Origin: an uncultured Peptococcaceae bacterium
Lineage (GTDB): Bacteria; Bacillota; Peptococcia; Peptococcales; Peptococcaceae
Reading direction: 5' to 3'
Assembly: GCA_910585405.1 (NCBI GenBank)
Contig: CAJUDO010000003.1
Coordinates: 62,001 to 126,000 of the forward strand
DNA length: 64,000 nt
A program made the position numbers and the translations under genes. How positions within the stretch are numbered: the first letter of the stretch is position 1; each line of letters starts with the position of its first letter. Positions 60,770 to 64,000 of the stretch are shown here, one piece after another. The notes under the pieces are model-generated. The model had not been told where the DNA came from and made no database searches. It worked only from the letters and a program-made list of their open reading frames with translations.

Positions 60770-61873
60770 TCAGTGTCTCATATATCGAGACATATTTAAC
60801 AAGAAACCTACTGTCGCCAGCATAAAGGATAATGACGTTCCGCCATAGCTTATAAAAGGCAAAGTAATCCCTGTTACCGGCATTGCACCTACAGCAACGC
60901 CAATATTCACCATAGCTTGGATTCCAATTACCGCTGTTAAACCAAATGCTGTCAGCGACTTAAATTTATCATCCAAATGTAATGCTATATAAAAACCGCG
61001 CCAAATAAACATCGCAAATAAAAGAATTACAAATGAACCACCTACAAATCCTAGTTCCTCGCAAATAATAGAAAAAATAAAGTCCGTATGTCTTTCCGGT
61101 AGATAAAAGAGCTTTTGTCGGCTTGCACCTAAACCAACACCAAAAAGCCAGCCTGAACCTATAGCATAGAGGGATTGTACAACCTGATATCCTGTATTAC
61201 TAGGATCGGCAAAAGGGTCTAAAAATGCAGTAATCCGTTTCATACGATAAGGTTTAACCACAATCATGCCGATTACTCCCAGTAGGCCTATACCCATTGT
61301 CCCCCCCAAATATTTCCAAGGTACTTCCGCGGCAATCATCATACACACCAAAGCCCCCGCAATGACGATAGCCGTACCCAGGTCCTCAATCACAACCAAC
61401 CCCGGAATCACAGCCAAAATAAGCAGCGTATAGAAAAAGCCCTTAAACGTTTGCAGGTTTTTTTTGCCTATGGAGCTAAGCCACATCGCAAAAAACACGA
61501 TCACTACCGGCTTGGCGATCTCAGCGGGTGCAAAACGCACAGTTGTCGTACCTAGCCATCGTTTGGAGCCGCCTACTTCTACACCGATTATTGGCAGCAA
61601 CAACAGCATAATTACACAACAAATCATAGCAGGTACTGCTAACCCTTTGATAAATTCCGGTTTTATGTTCATCATGATGAACATAAAAACAAAACCAAGC
61701 GCCATAAAAATCAACTGCCGTTTAAAATAATGCAATGCATCATTATAGTCAATCATGGCTTCATAAGAACTGGCGCTGAGAACCATGATTAATCCAATTG
61801 CCAGTAAAACTAATGTGATAAAAAACAGCAAAAGATCTGCTGGACCTCTTCGCTCCACAGCTGCCACCTCCAT
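60770..61873 (-). CDS. ftsW: FtsW/SpoVE-type SEDS peptidoglycan polymerase
   Basis: 367 residues with about ten membrane helices. SEDS motifs: GSKRWLGTTTVRFAPAEIAK, VIEDLGTAIVIAG, FVGGSFVILLFAM and the end GITLPFISYGGTSL. It polymerises lipid II at division, or as SpoVE at the spore cortex; sequence does not separate them. The ATG contains its own GGAGGTG and a GTG five codons later might be the real start. Follows murD. Confidence 0.93.
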   Translation of the reverse strand: MEVAAVERRGPADLLLFFITLVLLAIGLIMVLSASSYEAMIDYNDALHYFKRQLIFMALGFVFMFIMMNIKPEFIKGLAVPAMICCVIMLLLLPIIGVEVGGSKRWLGTTTVRFAPAEIAKPVVIVFFAMWLSSIGKKNLQTFKGFFYTLLILAVIPGLVVIEDLGTAIVIAGALVCMMIAAEVPWKYLGGTMGIGLLGVIGMIVVKPYRMKRITAFLDPFADPSNTGYQVVQSLYAIGSGWLFGVGLGASRQKLFYLPERHTDFIFSIICEELGFVGGSFVILLFAMFIWRGFYIALHLDDKFKSLTAFGLTAVIGIQAMVNIGVAVGAMPVTGITLPFISYGGTSLSFMLATVGFLLNMSRYMRH

Positions 61874-61896
61874 TTATTTCACAATCAAAACTCTAT

Positions 61897-63228
61897 CTAC
61901 TCCAATGCTGTCACAATTTCTTTAAATAACTTTCCTCGTTCCTCATAACTGCGGAACATATCCCAACTTGTGCAGGCCGGCGATAAGAGTACGATATCGC
62001 CCGATTCTGCCAACTGAGCAGCTGTTGTCACACCTTCCGCAAAGGTATCAGCTATCACATAATTATGGAAATCTACACTTTCTAAGGCCTCTATCAGTTC
62101 CGGTTTGGCCTGGCCCAAAACCACAGCCTTCTTTGCCCGTTGCTTTACTACACTGGCTAGCTCGGTAAATGGAACGCCTTTGTTTTTTCCCCCCAGAATA
62201 ATCACGATAGGCCGATCATAGGCTTCTAGGGCCTTTATTGTGGAATCTGGATTGGTTCCTTTTGAGTCGTTAATGTAAAGTACACCATGCAAAGTACGTA
62301 CCGGCTCCAACCGATGCTCTACACCGGGAAACGTTGTTAATACTTCTCGAATCTTCTCTGGTGTCACACCGCTTAAATAAGCCAACGTAATCGCACCCAT
62401 AGCATTTTCCAGATTGTGCCGTCCCTTTATCGCAATTTCATTTGTAGTGCAAATAGAAATCGTTTTTCCTTCCAATGCCAGTATTACCTCTTCTCCATCC
62501 AGATAAACGCCCTCTTCTAGTTTATGCTGCTGGCTAAAAAATATCACTTTTCCTTTGCTTTGGCTTTCCAATCCCCGCAAAGTTTCATCATCATAATTTA
62601 ATACCAGATAATCGGAATCCTTTTGATTAGTAAATATTTTTGCCTTTGCAGCTAAATATCCTGCCGTATCACCATGTCGGTCTAAATGATCCGGTGTCAA
62701 ATTGAGCATTAGTGCCAAATGAGGGCAAAAGGAATCTGTAGTTTCCAATTGAAAACTGCTCACTTCGGCTACCACCACATCGTCCTTTTGTAAATCTGCC
62801 GCATAGCTGATGATTGGTACACCGATGTTACCGCCCACAAATACTTTTTTTTCCGTTTTCTTCAGCAATTCTCCCGTTAACGTCGTCGTCGTCGTTTTCC
62901 CATTGGTTCCAGTAATGGCCACAAAAGGCGCTTTACAATTTCGGTAAGCCAATTCCAATTCGCCAATTACAGGGATATCATGTGCTTTGGCGTATACAGC
63001 CGGCGGAATACTCAGCGGCACACCAGGGCTCATCAGAATATAATCCGGCTGAATCGCCGCCACATCCGGCTGCTCTCCCCAAAGTGTCTGAATTCCCAAG
63101 TTCTCCAGTGCATCAGTATTTTCTACTCGTTTCATGTCAGTTAGCACAACCTCTTCGCCCTGCTTGACCAGAAATTCTGCAGCCGCCAAACCACTACGCG
63201 CGGCACCTATCACCAATACTTTTCCCAT
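61897..63228 (-). CDS. murD: UDP-N-acetylmuramoylalanine--D-glutamate ligase
   Basis: 443 residues. N-terminal KVLVIGAARSGLAAAEFL, ATP loop ITGTNGKTTTTTL, NLTPDHLDRHG, RHNLENAMGA, NDSKGTNPDSTIKAL and the C-terminal LLSPACTSWDMF. It adds D-glutamate to UDP-MurNAc-L-Ala. GAGGTG precedes the ATG. Between mraY and ftsW. Confidence 0.97.
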   Translation of the reverse strand: MGKVLVIGAARSGLAAAEFLVKQGEEVVLTDMKRVENTDALENLGIQTLWGEQPDVAAIQPDYILMSPGVPLSIPPAVYAKAHDIPVIGELELAYRNCKAPFVAITGTNGKTTTTTLTGELLKKTEKKVFVGGNIGVPIISYAADLQKDDVVVAEVSSFQLETTDSFCPHLALMLNLTPDHLDRHGDTAGYLAAKAKIFTNQKDSDYLVLNYDDETLRGLESQSKGKVIFFSQQHKLEEGVYLDGEEVILALEGKTISICTTNEIAIKGRHNLENAMGAITLAYLSGVTPEKIREVLTTFPGVEHRLEPVRTLHGVLYINDSKGTNPDSTIKALEAYDRPIVIILGGKNKGVPFTELASVVKQRAKKAVVLGQAKPELIEALESVDFHNYVIADTFAEGVTTAAQLAESGDIVLLSPACTSWDMFRSYEERGKLFKEIVTALE

Positions 63229-63323
63229 CCGTTTGCACCTCTTCGAAAAATTCTCTGCATATTATTTTGTATCCGTACATCATATAAAACACGTTTTTCA
63301 TATTAAATGCGTAGACGCAAAAT

Positions 63324-64000
63324 TTATAAATTCATCAATGTAATATTGTAGCATAGCAATGTCAAGAGCACTGCCGCTGCCGTAATCGCCCAGAATACAC
63401 GCACAACTTTCCATTCTGACCAACCGCACAGCTCAAAATGGTGATGTAAAGGTGCCATTTTTAAAACCCGCACATGCTTCCACTTATATACACCAACCTG
63501 AATGATATCGGAAAACGCCTCAGCTACATAAATAATCCCAATCAACGGTAAAAACAACTCTGTCTTTGTCACTATAGCTAATGCTGCTACAGCGCCGCCC
63601 AGTGCAAGAGAACCGGTATCTCCCATAAAAACCTTTGCCGGATAATGATTAAATACCAGAAAGCCTAAGCAACTGCCTACCAATGCTGCACCAAAGATTA
63701 CCACTGCATACTGCTGACACAAAATCCCAATCAACGTATAGCCGAGTGCTACAATCATTGTCACACCAGAAGCCAAACCATCCAAGCCATCTGTCAAATT
63801 TACCGCATTAGTTGTGCCCACCATCAAGAAAACCAAAAATGGCGCATAAAGCCAACCTAAATCTATTGTAACTCCAATAATTGGAATCATTACTTCTGTA
63901 CTGATTCTTAAGAAACGCAACGCTAAAAAAATTAATAAGCAGGAAAAACCTAACTGTGCCACAATTTTTTGACCTGCTGTTAATCCCAGCGAACGTTTTT
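63324..64000 (-). CDS. mraY: Phospho-N-acetylmuramoyl-pentapeptide transferase, 3' part
   Basis: About 225 C-terminal residues; the frame continues through the window edge (ending ...KRSLGLTAGQKIVAQLGFS on the coding strand), so the 5' end lies outside. Motifs: NAVNLTDGLDGLASG with its catalytic Asp pair, NHYPAKVFMGDTGSLALGG and the His-rich LKMAPLHHHFELCGWSE near the C-terminus. It transfers phospho-MurNAc-pentapeptide to undecaprenyl phosphate to make lipid I. It precedes murD. Confidence 0.95.
   Translation of the reverse strand, partial: KRSLGLTAGQKIVAQLGFSCLLIFLALRFLRISTEVMIPIIGVTIDLGWLYAPFLVFLMVGTTNAVNLTDGLDGLASGVTMIVALGYTLIGILCQQYAVVIFGAALVGSCLGFLVFNHYPAKVFMGDTGSLALGGAVAALAIVTKTELFLPLIGIIYVAEAFSDIIQVGVYKWKHVRVLKMAPLHHHFELCGWSEWKVVRVFWAITAAAVLLTLLCYNITLMNL

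Overview
The window reads as chromosomal DNA of an anaerobic, endospore-forming member of the Firmicutes (Bacillota). The evidence is spoIIGA-sigE beside ftsZ, dipicolinate synthase genes dpaA-dpaB, a BofC-like gene, a tryptophan-type T-box leader, and many radical-SAM, ferredoxin-flavoprotein and LysR genes. The mix suggests a Negativicutes- or Peptococcaceae-like host, but the sequence alone does not settle the family.

Layout. (1) 1-5.0 kb: minus-strand cassette of an SLC13-type anion transporter, a large alkaline-phosphatase-superfamily phosphodiesterase, a zinc-ribbon protein and a lone ABC ATPase. (2) 5.6-10.8 kb: a small helical protein, then a MerR regulator overlapping a NirJ2-like radical SAM/SPASM enzyme, followed by a three-gene iron/haem/cobalamin-type ABC importer. 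(3) 10.9-13.1 kb: khpA, rpsP, ffh, ylxM; then a BofC-like membrane protein. (4) 14.0-19.4 kb: two-component system, VTC-type polymerase, DUF4956 membrane protein and CotH-family protein. (5) 19.6-24.1 kb: SLC13 transporter, AprA-like flavoprotein, AprB-like ferredoxin and LysR regulator. (6) 24.5-28.8 kb: a decayed 4-kb mobile element with a serine recombinase remnant, sitting inside an already truncated IS200-type tnpA; cargo is a Crp/Fnr regulator, an FMN oxidoreductase, a frameshifted nitroreductase and a TIGR04076 protein. (7) 28.9-33.5 kb: a pseudoreceiver-HD-GYP-GGDEF protein, two poorly known proteins (one DUF4261) and purC. (8) 33.7-37.9 kb: a T-box operon with a GldA-like dehydrogenase and a TrpXYZ-type ABC transporter. 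(9) 38.0-48.6 kb: a frameshifted phosphodiesterase paralogue with divergent LysR, then a second cassette (unknown protein, ABC ATPase, zinc ribbon, SLC13, phosphodiesterase) with divergent LysR. (10) 48.7-53.2 kb: DMT permease, dpaA-dpaB, asnB. (11) 53.4-64 kb: sigE, spoIIGA, ftsZ, ftsQ, murB, murC, murG, ftsW, murD and the 3' part of mraY.

The most unusual theme is the repeated, partly rearranged set phosphodiesterase + SLC13 transporter + zinc ribbon + permease-less ABC ATPase, present twice about 40 kb apart, with a third phosphodiesterase that carries an A8 frameshift and lacks a predicted metal-binding His. None of the phosphodiesterases has a signal peptide, so import of an anionic substrate by SLC13 followed by cytoplasmic hydrolysis is a reasonable but untested model. 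The AprA/AprB-like pair with its own SLC13 transporter and LysR gene may be a related uptake-and-reduction module.

Start codons were adjusted where a Shine-Dalgarno sequence or a paralogue pointed to an internal start. Most genes are separated by clear hairpin terminators, listed individually. No tRNA, rRNA or CRISPR array was seen.
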